DNA from: JAVBRA01 sp031548435 | GTDB lineage: Bacteria; Bacteroidota; Bacteroidia; Bacteroidales; Rikenellaceae | NCBI GenBank assembly: GCA_031548435.1 | Contig: JAVBRA010000009.1 | Coordinates: 1-64,000, forward strand | Length of the DNA stretch: 64,000 nt | Reading direction: 5' to 3' | Shown: piece by piece, positions 6,975 through 15,207 of the stretch | How positions within the stretch are numbered: position 1 is the stretch's first letter | Layout of the letters: every line of letters starts with the position of its first letter | The notes under the pieces: generated by a model | The model's database searches: none | Told to the model about the DNA's origin: nothing | Seen by the model: the letters and a program-made list of their open reading frames with translations, nothing else | Program-made: the position numbers and the translations under genes

Positions 6975-8870
6975 ATGAGCGACGCGATCATTAAAATCCT
7001 TCCCGACTCGGTGTCGAACCAGATCGCTGCCGGAGAGGTCGTGCAGCGGCCGGCGTCGGTGGTCAAGGAGCTGATGGAAAATGCCGTCGATGCGGGGGCT
7101 ACGTCCATCACGCTCAACGTCCGCGAGGGGGGGAAGGAACTGATCCATATCATCGACAACGGCAAGGGCATGAACGAACGCGATGCGGTGATCGCTTTCC
7201 AGCGCCATGCCACCTCGAAAATATCCGAGGCCCGCGACCTGTTCGCCCTCAAGACGTTCGGGTTCCGGGGCGAAGCGCTGGCGGCCATCTCGTCGGTGTC
7301 CGAGCTCGAACTCAAGACCAAAACGGCCGACAGCGGCACGGGCACCCGGGTGGTGATCCATGGCGGCGACCTGGTCGAGCAGGGCGAGGTGGTGTGCCCC
7401 AACGGCACGCAGTTCGCCGTCAAGAGCCTGTTTTACAACGTTCCCGGCCGGCGCAAGTTTTTATCGAAAGAGTCGTCCGAGCTCAAACACATCTTGTCCG
7501 AATTCCAGCGGGTGGTGCTGTGCAATCCGAATATCAACTTCACTTTCTACAACAACGGCTCGCTGGTGCACGACCTGCGCGTCTCTTCCCTGCGCCAACG
7601 CATCGTCAACCTCAAGGGCAAAGCCATCAACGCCAACCTACTGGAGATCAACGTCGACACGTCGATCGTCAAAATACACGGCTTCATCGGCAACCCCCAG
7701 GGAGCAAAAAAGACGCCGGGCGAACAGTTCATGTTCGTCAACAACCGGTTCTTCAAGCACCCCTATTTTCATAAGGCGGTAATGGCCGCCTACGAGAAGT
7801 TGATCCCGGCGGCTTACACGCCCTCGTATTTTCTCTATTTCACCATCGATCCGGCCGACATCGACATCAACGTCCACCCGGCCAAGACCGAGGTCAAGTT
7901 CGAGCAGGAGCAGGCCGTGTGGCAGATATTGAACGCCGCCGTGAAGGAAACGCTGGGGAAATTCGGCGCCGTGCCGATGATGGATTTTGAACTCGACCGG
8001 GAGATCGAAATCCCGGCTTTCAATGCCAGGGCTTCGTTCAACACGCCGTCCGAGTTCCTCAATCCGTGCTACAACCCGTTCGACGACGAACCGGCTGCCG
8101 GGAACCCGGCCGGAGAGGTTTCGCACCGGAACTGGGAGCGGCTCTACGACAAGTTCGAGGAGTACGACACACCCGTCAAAAGCAACGAGCGCGAACTCCA
8201 CATCAAAGAACCGGTCGCCTCGTACAGCGCGGGCCGGCCGACGGTGCGGGAAATTGAGTCGGACTGGAGCGCAGACGGTGAAGACCAACCCCTTTTCAAC
8301 GACGAGCTCCTGCCGCAGGCGCAATTCATGGTGGCCGGACGCTACATCGCCGCCACGCGCGGGGCTGAAATGGTGCTCGTCGACCTGTTCGGGGCGCACC
8401 AGCGGGTGCTGTACGAAGATTTTCTGGCGAAACTTTCGGACGGTTCGACCGTCAAGCAGCAGGAACTGTTTCCCGTCAGGGTGGAGTTGGCGGCCCAGGA
8501 GTACGACCGGCTGCGGGAGTGGGCAGGCGAACTGGCCGATGCAGGCTTCGACCTCGGATTTTCCGACGGCGGGGTGGTGGAGGTCAAAGGCATTCCGGCC
8601 GAGGCCATCGCGGCCAATCCCGAAGAGCTGATCCACTCCCTGTTGCACGACATGGACACGGCCGAGGGGGTGAAGCACAACAATCGGCAATCGGTTGCGG
8701 CGGCCATGGCCCGCAGTTGCGCCATCTGCCGCGCCACCAACCTGTCGCCCGAGCAGATGGACGACCTGTTGCGCCGCCTGTTCGCGTGCAGCCATCCCGG
8801 CTATACCCCGTCGGGCAAACGGATCATTGTCACGCTCGCGGCGCGCGACATCGCCCGCCTGTTTGCATAA
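6975..8870 (+). CDS. mutL: DNA mismatch repair protein MutL
   Basis: A 631-residue MutL with an intact GHKL ATPase domain (ENAVDAGAT, DNGKGM, FRGEALAAI, TGTRVVI) and the transducer domain (IDINVHPAKTEVKF). A roughly 100-residue acidic linker leads to the C-terminal dimerisation domain starting near residue 440. There the canonical endonuclease motif DQHA(x)2E(x)4E reads DLFGAHQRVLYE, and the usual C-P-x-G-R-P site reads CSHPGYTPSGK, so the metal-binding nuclease site appears absent or strongly altered. ATP-driven coordination of repair should be intact. A small membrane protein precedes it. Confidence 0.96.
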   Translation: MSDAIIKILPDSVSNQIAAGEVVQRPASVVKELMENAVDAGATSITLNVREGGKELIHIIDNGKGMNERDAVIAFQRHATSKISEARDLFALKTFGFRGEALAAISSVSELELKTKTADSGTGTRVVIHGGDLVEQGEVVCPNGTQFAVKSLFYNVPGRRKFLSKESSELKHILSEFQRVVLCNPNINFTFYNNGSLVHDLRVSSLRQRIVNLKGKAINANLLEINVDTSIVKIHGFIGNPQGAKKTPGEQFMFVNNRFFKHPYFHKAVMAAYEKLIPAAYTPSYFLYFTIDPADIDINVHPAKTEVKFEQEQAVWQILNAAVKETLGKFGAVPMMDFELDREIEIPAFNARASFNTPSEFLNPCYNPFDDEPAAGNPAGEVSHRNWERLYDKFEEYDTPVKSNERELHIKEPVASYSAGRPTVREIESDWSADGEDQPLFNDELLPQAQFMVAGRYIAATRGAEMVLVDLFGAHQRVLYEDFLAKLSDGSTVKQQELFPVRVELAAQEYDRLREWAGELADAGFDLGFSDGGVVEVKGIPAEAIAANPEELIHSLLHDMDTAEGVKHNNRQSVAAAMARSCAICRATNLSPEQMDDLLRRLFACSHPGYTPSGKRIIVTLAARDIARLFA

Positions 8871-8982
8871 ACACACGCTCCGCGGATTTGTCAGTTTATA
8901 ATGATAAAACGTTGCAAAACGAGTCATATACTTCCGGTAACGAAAAAACGCTTTGATAAGAACCTTAAGCATCTAAATCACC

Positions 8983-9702
8983 ATGAGATTCCAGACACCC
9001 CCGGTTATAAAAAACCTGCTCATCATCAACGCCCTGTTCTTTCTGGCGCAGACGCTGCTTCCGGCCAATGTCGGGCAGTTTTTCGACCAATATCTGGCGC
9101 TGCATTATGTGGGGTCGCCCTCGTTCCGGGTGTACCAGTTCGTCACCTACATGTTTTTGCATGCCAATGTGGGGCATATCTTTTTCAACATGTTTTCGCT
9201 GTGGATGTTCGGCCGCATTGCCGAGTGGGATCTGGGAAGCAAACGCTTTCTGACCTTCTATATGGTCACGGGCATCGGGGCGGCGCTGATCCACACGCTG
9301 GTGCAGTGGGCGCAGATAGCCCATGCCGAGTCGCTGATCGATCCGGAAACCCTTTCGCAGATGAAGTCGATGCTGGCGGACGGGATGCGTTTCGAAACCC
9401 TGACGGGGCCCGTGAGAATCTGGTACGAGGTGATGCTTACCTCCACAGTCGGCGCTTCGGGGGCCATCTACGGCGTGTTGCTTGCCTTCGGCATGATGCA
9501 CCCCAACGACCGTATCATGCTGCTGATCCCGCCCATCCCGATGAAAGCCAAATACTTCGTGCTGATATTCATCGGGCTCGAATTGTATCTGGGCCTCAAC
9601 CGCCCCGGCACGAACATCGCCCATTTCGCGCACCTGGGAGGGATGCTGTGGGGCTATATCCTGCTGCGCTACTGGAAACGCAAAGGCGAGATTTCGTATT
9701 AA
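8983..9702 (+). CDS. Rhomboid-family intramembrane serine protease
   Basis: A 239-residue polytopic protein with about six membrane helices. The catalytic dyad is visible as Ser in GASGAIYG and His in AHFAHLGGML. The LHANVGHIFFNMFSLW segment matches the rhomboid TM2 H-x2-x-x-H-x3-N pattern. A 30-40-residue insertion (AHAESLIDPETLSQ) lies between the helices flanking the active-site region, as in many Bacteroidetes rhomboids. It is 112 bp downstream of mutL and followed by a membrane EEP-family protein. The substrate is not predictable. Confidence 0.93.
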   Translation: MRFQTPPVIKNLLIINALFFLAQTLLPANVGQFFDQYLALHYVGSPSFRVYQFVTYMFLHANVGHIFFNMFSLWMFGRIAEWDLGSKRFLTFYMVTGIGAALIHTLVQWAQIAHAESLIDPETLSQMKSMLADGMRFETLTGPVRIWYEVMLTSTVGASGAIYGVLLAFGMMHPNDRIMLLIPPIPMKAKYFVLIFIGLELYLGLNRPGTNIAHFAHLGGMLWGYILLRYWKRKGEISY

Positions 9703-9759
9703 CGCATCAATATGTCATCCCGAACGGGACAACAACGAAGACGACAACTCACAAAATTT

Positions 9760-10884
9760 ATGGGACGAGGGGGCAGCCGGAAAATCTGGAGCAGGGTGCT
9801 TTTCGCCGCGGCGCTGCTGGTGACGGTCGCGGCGGCGGCAGCCCTGTTGCTGGCCTGCCTTTCGATGTACGTCAATCCCAACCGGATGTGGTCGCTGTCG
9901 TTCTTCGGACTGATGGCGCCGTTCATCTACCTGGCCAACGCCGTCCTCCTGCTCTGCTGGACGATCCGCTGGAGCCCCGTGGCTTTCGTTCCGCTGGCCG
10001 CCCTGCTGATCGGGTTCGGGAACGTCAAGACGTTTTTCAAACCCTCGCTGCGAAAAGAACACCGTGCCGAAAGCAGCCCGAAAGCCATCAGGGTGCTTGA
10101 TTACAATGTCTTCGGATTTATGACCCGCGAGAACAAAACCCGCGTGCGCTACAACTTCAAAGAGATGGCCGGATTCATCGCCGACACCGATCCCGACATC
10201 ATCTGCATGCAGGAGTTCCAGACCAAGCTCGATTTCCCTGAAGATTCGATCGCCGCCTGCCTCGACAAATATCCCTACCGGTCGATCTACTACAAAATCC
10301 CCAACTCGCTGGGACAGGGGTTCGGCATTGCCGTTTTCAGCAAATATCCCATCGTGCGCCGCGCCAACATCGATTTCGGCGAGGAGACCTCCAACTCGTC
10401 GCAGTGGGTCGATCTGCGCATCGGACGAGATACGGTGCGGGTGATCAACAACCACCTCCAGTCGACCCACCTCAACGAATCCGACCGGTCGCTGCTCGAC
10501 CCCGAACACATCGCGCTGCAATCCGCTACCGAAGGACAGATCCGCCAGATCGGCTCCAAGCTCAAGCGCAACTACGCCCGCCGCGCCTTCCAGGCCGACA
10601 CCATCGCTTCCATTGTCGAGTCCGCGCCCTATCCCGTGATTCTGTGCGGCGACTTCAACGATACCCCCGTATCGTACACCTACCGCAAGATCCGCGGACG
10701 CCTCGAAGACTCTTTCGCCGAAAAAGGCCGCGGATTCCACTACACATACAAAGAATTCTTCCGGATGCTCCGCATCGATTACATCTTCCATTCCGGCCAG
10801 TTCGAAACCGTCAGCTTCAGTTCCCCCAACGAACCCTGGTCCGACCACCTGCCCATCATCGTCGAGTTGCAGATGAAGAAGTGA
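9760..10884 (+). CDS. Membrane-anchored endonuclease/exonuclease/phosphatase (EEP) family protein
   Basis: The N-terminal ~95 residues hold two or three membrane helices (VLFAAALLVTVAAAAALLLA; FFGLMAPFIYLANAVLLLC). The rest is an EEP fold with metal and catalytic signatures LDYNVFGF, MQEFQ, NNHLQS, CGDFNDTPVS and SDHLPI. Such proteins cleave phosphodiester bonds in nucleic acids or lipid headgroups; the substrate is unknown. I start it at 9760 (MGRGGSRK), just after AT-rich leader sequence. ATG 9712 is an alternative, but it lies inside a TGTCATCCCGAAC string that recurs in intergenic DNA at 37986. The rhomboid gene is upstream on the same strand. Confidence 0.9.
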   Translation: MGRGGSRKIWSRVLFAAALLVTVAAAAALLLACLSMYVNPNRMWSLSFFGLMAPFIYLANAVLLLCWTIRWSPVAFVPLAALLIGFGNVKTFFKPSLRKEHRAESSPKAIRVLDYNVFGFMTRENKTRVRYNFKEMAGFIADTDPDIICMQEFQTKLDFPEDSIAACLDKYPYRSIYYKIPNSLGQGFGIAVFSKYPIVRRANIDFGEETSNSSQWVDLRIGRDTVRVINNHLQSTHLNESDRSLLDPEHIALQSATEGQIRQIGSKLKRNYARRAFQADTIASIVESAPYPVILCGDFNDTPVSYTYRKIRGRLEDSFAEKGRGFHYTYKEFFRMLRIDYIFHSGQFETVSFSSPNEPWSDHLPIIVELQMKK

Positions 10885-10964
10885 GGGATGCCCCTGTACC
10901 CGATCTTTCAGATCGAGTTTAAAGTGGCGCTCGATTCGCTGTCCAATGAATTGTTTATTAGCAA

Positions 10965-11010
10965 CATACCCCGCATTAGCAGAAAATATTTTCTGCTAAT
11001 GCGGGGTATG
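10965..11010. repeat. 46-bp perfect palindrome
   Basis: The 23-bp half-site starting CATACCCCGCATTAGC is followed without spacer by its exact reverse complement, centred on AAAATATTTT. It lies between two converging genes (EEP and the coiled-coil lipoprotein), where a bidirectional terminator would be expected, but there is no T-tract on either side. The rest of the 246-bp gap (10885-11130) holds nothing I can identify. Confidence 0.85.
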
Positions 11011-11130
11011 CTATCACGAATCTTGCGTGACGGCCCCACTAAACATTTGAATATAAGGTAGATTACTTGTCGCTACTTTCCCCTGGAACGACACGGTCAA
11101 GCGCCGCTTTTGGCATCATTACCGAAAAAA

Positions 11131-12012
11131 TCACCTGTACGAAACCACTGCCACGCGCGACGACTGCCAGAAGGCGGCCGGGTCGAGGATCACGATCTCC
11201 TGCACGATGCCGTCGCCGTCGCGGACGATCTGGTACGACGACTCGGGATGAACGCTCACCAGCGAGGCTTTCTTGCCGTTAACCATGATTTTCGGGAAGT
11301 TGCGGATGTCGATGCGGGTGAACGACTCGGGCGAGGCGTTGCTGCGCACCTTCAGCGTGCGGCCGATGAACCCTTTTTTCTCGACGATGCCCGAGGCGAT
11401 CAGTTCGCTCTCCTCTCCCACGATGTAATAGGCCGCGTTGGCGCTGTCGACCGCTTTGCCCAACTCGGATTCGAGCGTCAGGGCCGACTCGATGAGTTCC
11501 GCCCGTTCAGCCTTCATGTTATCAACAGTGACGGCGAACATTTCGATGCCGACGTTGGCGTCTTCAAGCTTCTTTTTCAGAATGGCGATCTCATCGTCGC
11601 GCTCGGCGATCTGGGCTTGCAGGGTTTTGATCAGCCGGTCGAGGCTTTCGATCTTGACGTTGGCCTGCCCCAGTTGTTTAGAGGCGGCCTGCAGGTTGGC
11701 CAGCGTGAGGCGGTTCTCCTCCATCAGGCGGGCGATGGACGAAATGTCTTCGTTGATCTTCACTTCGAGGTCTTTGCGGATCTCGTTCTGGAAACTCTGT
11801 TCGGTGATCATCTTTTCATGCACCTTGATGCTGTCCAGATTAGCCGAAATGGCGATCATGGCGTGGATCGCCTGCTCGTACAACGAGTCTTTCAGATGCA
11901 CCTCGGTGGCCAGCGAATCTTTTTCGGAGGTAATGCGGTCGGCCTGGTTCTTGCTCACGCACGAGACGAACGGGAGAGCGAGGATCAATGCTGCTAAAAC
12001 GATGTTTTTCAT
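11131..12012 (-). CDS. Coiled-coil lipoprotein, possibly Cbp1-like adhesin family
   Basis: A 293-residue lipoprotein. The signal sequence MKNIVLAALILALPFVSC ends in a lipobox-like F-V-S-C. Residues ~25-180 are a long predicted coiled coil (KLEDANVGIEMF, ERAELIESALTLESEL, IESLDRLIKTLQAQIAE). A ~100-residue globular C-terminus (AAYYIVGEESELIASGIV ... RIDIRNFPKIMV) follows. This layout resembles Bacteroidetes lipoproteins annotated as Cbp1-type collagen-binding adhesins, which I offer only as a tentative match. It lies 12 bp downstream of argB on the same strand, so it may be transcribed with the arginine operon without a shared function. Confidence 0.75.
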   Translation of the reverse strand: MKNIVLAALILALPFVSCVSKNQADRITSEKDSLATEVHLKDSLYEQAIHAMIAISANLDSIKVHEKMITEQSFQNEIRKDLEVKINEDISSIARLMEENRLTLANLQAASKQLGQANVKIESLDRLIKTLQAQIAERDDEIAILKKKLEDANVGIEMFAVTVDNMKAERAELIESALTLESELGKAVDSANAAYYIVGEESELIASGIVEKKGFIGRTLKVRSNASPESFTRIDIRNFPKIMVNGKKASLVSVHPESSYQIVRDGDGIVQEIVILDPAAFWQSSRVAVVSYR

Positions 12013-12024
12013 GGCAGTATGGGA

Positions 12025-12801
12025 TTATTGTGTGATTTTCGTTCCGCCATAGCCGCTTTCGGCAATGGCCTCGGCGCTGCAAATGACCACTGACGACACC
12101 CCGCCGGCAATGGCCTTGAAAGCATTGTCGAGCTTAGGGATCATGCCGTCGGCGATCACCCCGTCCGACTTCAGCGCGGGATAGTTGCCGCCGTTGATTT
12201 CAGCAATCACCGAATCGTCGTTATCGACGTCCGAAAGTACGCCTTTTTTCTCAAAACAATATACCAACTCGGTCTTTTTTATTTTCGACATGGCCACGGC
12301 CACCGTCTGCGCCACCGTGTCGGCGTTGGTGTTGAGCAGCTCGCCGTCGGCGGACAGGGTGATCGGCGCCACCACCGCCGTGTAGCCGTTGTCCGACAAC
12401 AACCGGGCCGTTGCCACAGAGAATTTTTCCACGACAGGATCGCCCACATAGCCGTAGTCGACGGGCTCGGGCGAACGTTTTTTGGAAGGCATCAGCCCGC
12501 CGTCCGCGCCGCACAGTCCGATGGCGTTGCACCCGAGCGACTGCAATTTCGCCACGATGGTTTTGTTCACCAGCCCGGCATAGACCATCGTCACCACCTT
12601 CACCGTCTCGGCATCGGTGACGCGGCGCCCTTCGATCATCACCGTTTCGATGCCCAGGGCCCGGGAGATGGTCGTGGCGATTTTGCCCCCACCGTGCACC
12701 AGGATCTTCTCGCCGTCGAGCGATGCGAAATCGCGCAGAAAGCGGTCGAGCTTTTCAGGGTTATCCACAACATTTCCCCCGATTTTAACAACCTTCAACA
12801 T
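12025..12801 (-). CDS. argB: Acetylglutamate (or N-acylglutamate) kinase ArgB
   Basis: A 258-residue amino-acid kinase that phosphorylates the gamma-carboxyl of N-acylglutamate, the second step of arginine synthesis. Motifs are VVKIGGNVVDNPEK, VHGGGKIATT, IEGRRVTDAETV, GLCGADGG, NTNADTVA and DGMIPKLDNAF. In Bacteroides the acyl group is known to be succinyl rather than acetyl; I cannot tell here from sequence. It is the last biosynthetic gene of the minus-strand arg cluster, 15 bp after argD. Confidence 0.95.
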   Translation of the reverse strand: MLKVVKIGGNVVDNPEKLDRFLRDFASLDGEKILVHGGGKIATTISRALGIETVMIEGRRVTDAETVKVVTMVYAGLVNKTIVAKLQSLGCNAIGLCGADGGLMPSKKRSPEPVDYGYVGDPVVEKFSVATARLLSDNGYTAVVAPITLSADGELLNTNADTVAQTVAVAMSKIKKTELVYCFEKKGVLSDVDNDDSVIAEINGGNYPALKSDGVIADGMIPKLDNAFKAIAGGVSSVVICSAEAIAESGYGGTKITQ

Positions 12802-12816
12802 CGTATCAACAGGGTT

Positions 12817-13953
12817 TTAAACAGCGGTTAACAACTTTTTGAATGAGGCGAGGAACCGGTCGGCATGCTCTTTCGTAATATTCAGTGCCGGGAGCAAACG
12901 CACAGTGGCCTTTCCAGCCGCACCCACGAAAATCTTCTCCTCGAACAGCAGTTTGCGGCGCAACTCGGTCGAGTCGTCGTTCAGCTCGATGCCGATCATC
13001 AGCCCGCGGCCGCGCACTTCTTTGATGTTGGGCAGCTTTTTCAGCTCGGAGATCAGGTAGTCGCCTATTTTGGCCGCATTGTCGATCAGATTGCGGGCGG
13101 ACATTTCGTCGGCCACGGCGATGGCGGCGGCACACGCCAGCGGATTGCCCCCGAACGTGGTGCCGAGCATGCTGTATTTGGGCCTGATATGCGGCGCGAT
13201 GGAAATGGCCCCGATCGGGAACCCGTTGCCGATGCCCTTGGCCATGGTGTAGATGTCGGCATCGACCCCGGCCCAGTCGTGCGAGTAATATTTCCCTGTG
13301 CGCCCGCATCCGCACTGCACGGCGTCGGCGATATACACGGCGTTGTACCGGTCGCACAACGAACGGATCTTTTTCAGGAACGGAATTTCAGCCGGTTTGA
13401 TCCCGGAGACCCCCTGAATCCCTTCGATAATCACGGCGCAGATGTCGTCGGCATGGTCGGCGAACGCCTGTTCCAGCGCCCGTTCATCGTTCAGCGGCAC
13501 GAAAATCACGTGGTCGGTCTCGTTGACCGGCGCCACGATCGACGGATTGTCGGTAGCGGCCACCGCCAGCGATGTCCGCCCGTGGAACGCCCCCCGGAAC
13601 GCGATCACCTTCTTCTTCCCCGTGTGGAACGACGCCAGCTTCATGGCGTTCTCATTGGCCTCGGCCCCCGAGTTGCACAGAAACAACTGGTAATCGGCCT
13701 TGCCCGAAAGCTTTCCCAGTTTGTCGGCCAGCTCCTGCTGCTGCGGAATAATCACCGAGTTGGAGTAAAACCCGATCTTATTCAGCTGGCCGGTCACCAT
13801 CTCCACATAATGCGGATTGGTGTGCCCGATCGAAATCACGGCATGCCCGCCGTACATGTCGAGGTATTGCGTCCCCTTATCGTCCCACACCCACGAGCCC
13901 TCAGCCCGCACAATCGCTATGTCGTTCAACGGATATACATCAAAAAGCTTCAT
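12817..13953 (-). CDS. argD: Acetylornithine (or succinylornithine) aminotransferase ArgD
   Basis: A 378-residue class-III PLP aminotransferase converting N-acylglutamate semialdehyde to N-acylornithine. Visible are GGHAVISIGHTNP, NSGAEANENAMKLA, FHGRT, the PLP lysine in YTMAKGIGNGFPIGA and TTFGGNPLACAAA. The motif normally (F/A)DEVQ-x-G-x-GRTG reads ADAVQCGCGRTG: the PLP-pairing Asp is kept but the next Glu is Ala. It is separated from argC by a 240-bp inverted-repeat element instead of the tight spacing seen elsewhere in the cluster. Confidence 0.94.
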   Translation of the reverse strand: MKLFDVYPLNDIAIVRAEGSWVWDDKGTQYLDMYGGHAVISIGHTNPHYVEMVTGQLNKIGFYSNSVIIPQQQELADKLGKLSGKADYQLFLCNSGAEANENAMKLASFHTGKKKVIAFRGAFHGRTSLAVAATDNPSIVAPVNETDHVIFVPLNDERALEQAFADHADDICAVIIEGIQGVSGIKPAEIPFLKKIRSLCDRYNAVYIADAVQCGCGRTGKYYSHDWAGVDADIYTMAKGIGNGFPIGAISIAPHIRPKYSMLGTTFGGNPLACAAAIAVADEMSARNLIDNAAKIGDYLISELKKLPNIKEVRGRGLMIGIELNDDSTELRRKLLFEEKIFVGAAGKATVRLLPALNITKEHADRFLASFKKLLTAV

Positions 13954-13975
13954 GTCGTTCGGTTTTTAGTTGGTA

Positions 13976-14217
13976 CTCAATCTGAACTTTTTGTAAAAAG
14001 TTCAATCAAAAACTTTCGGGAGATACTTTCGTATCTCCTGACTGCCTCTACGTCGCCCTATTGGCATTCATGGAGAGGCCCCCTCCATGAAACATATATG
14101 TTTTGTGAGAGGGGGCCTCTCCATGAATGCCAGTTGAATGAAGTACAAACAATCACGAAAAACGGAGTTTTTCCCAAAGGTTTTTGGTTAAGCTTTTTAC
14201 AAAAAGCTTAGAGCGAG
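13976..14217. mobile_element. MITE-like composite inverted-repeat element inside the arg operon
   Basis: Two inward-facing, diverged copies of a ~65-bp unit flank a central hairpin. The left copy (13976-14040) reads CTGAACTTTTTGTAAAAAG. The right copy (14151-14217), on the opposite strand, reads AAGCTTTTTGTAAAAAGCTT. The central stem has perfect 24-bp arms (14062-14085 and 14109-14132) around a 23-nt loop. The unit itself contains short hairpins (GAACTTTTT/AAAAAGTTC). A solo copy occurs at 40159-40227. No coding capacity. It fills nearly the whole argC-argD gap. Whether it is mobile, a terminator/attenuator or an RNA structure is undecided. Confidence 0.7.
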
Positions 14218-14220
14218 CAA

Positions 14221-15207
14221 CTAAAACGCAGCGGCCTTAAGTTTGATTCCCATCGTTTCGTCGAGGCCGAACATCAGGTTCATGTTGTGGACTGCCTGTC
14301 CGGCGGCTCCTTTGAGCAGGTTGTCGATGACGCTTACGATCAGCAGCTTATCGCCATGTTTTTCGAGCGACAGCAGGCATTTGTTGGTGTTGACCACCTG
14401 CTTCAGGTCGACCCCCGCGTCGCTGACGAATGTGAAGGCGGCCGACTTGTAATAGTCTTTGTAGATGCGGCGTACCTCTTCGATGCTCTCGGGGCAGTCG
14501 GTGTAGATCGAGGCGATGATGCCGCGGGTGAAATCGCCGCGGTAGGGAATGAAGTTGACCGCTTCCGCGAAGCCGGGCTTGAGCGAACGCAACGACTCGC
14601 CGATCTCGCCCAGGTGCTGGTGTTCGAACGCCTTGTAGACCGACATGTTGCTGTTGCGCCAGCTGAAGTGCGAGGTGGCCGAGAGCGACTGCCCTGCGCC
14701 TGTGGAGCCGGTGACGGCCGACACGTGCACCTCCGATTTGAGCAACTGCGAAGCCGCCAACGGCAACAGTCCCAACTGGATGCAGGTTGCGAAGCAGCCC
14801 GGGTTGGCGATGTTCGACGCCAGGCGGATCTTCTCGCGGTTCATCTCGGGCAGGCCGTACACAAACTGGCGCGAGGCGGCCAGCGATTTTTCACGCAGGC
14901 GGAAATCGTTGCTCAGGTCGATCACCTTTACATGCGGAGGAATGTCGTTCGCCTCCACGAACTTGCGGGCGTTTCCGTGCGCCACGCACAGGAACAGCAC
15001 ATCGACGCCGTCCATCGGCTTGTCGGCCGTGAACTTGATGTTGGTCTCGCCCAACAGGTCGGTATGGACTTCATACAGGGGGTTGCCGGCGTTGCTCTCG
15101 CTGTTGACAAAGGCGATCTCCACCGCCGGATGGTTCAGCAGCAACCGGATGGTCTCGCCGCCCGTGTAGCCCGCACCGCCTATGATTCCCGCCTTGATCT
15201 TTTTCAT
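14221..15207 (-). CDS. argC: N-acetyl-gamma-glutamyl-phosphate reductase ArgC
   Basis: A 328-residue NADPH-dependent reductase, third step of arginine synthesis. The start MKKIKAGIIGGAGYTGGE at 15207 overlaps the argG stop by 4 bp, indicating translational coupling. The nucleotide-binding loop GGAGYTGGETIRLL, DLSNDFRL, the active-site cysteine in ANPGCFATCIQLGLLPL and TGSTGAGQS are all present. A long upstream in-frame extension is antisense-type noise inside argG. The stop codon abuts the repeat element at 13976-14217. Confidence 0.96.
   Translation of the reverse strand: MKKIKAGIIGGAGYTGGETIRLLLNHPAVEIAFVNSESNAGNPLYEVHTDLLGETNIKFTADKPMDGVDVLFLCVAHGNARKFVEANDIPPHVKVIDLSNDFRLREKSLAASRQFVYGLPEMNREKIRLASNIANPGCFATCIQLGLLPLAASQLLKSEVHVSAVTGSTGAGQSLSATSHFSWRNSNMSVYKAFEHQHLGEIGESLRSLKPGFAEAVNFIPYRGDFTRGIIASIYTDCPESIEEVRRIYKDYYKSAAFTFVSDAGVDLKQVVNTNKCLLSLEKHGDKLLIVSVIDNLLKGAAGQAVHNMNLMFGLDETMGIKLKAAAF

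Noticed and set aside
10965..11010. Calling the 46-bp palindrome an intrinsic terminator
   Set aside because: No T-tract follows on either strand, unlike the other terminators here; it is listed as a repeat.
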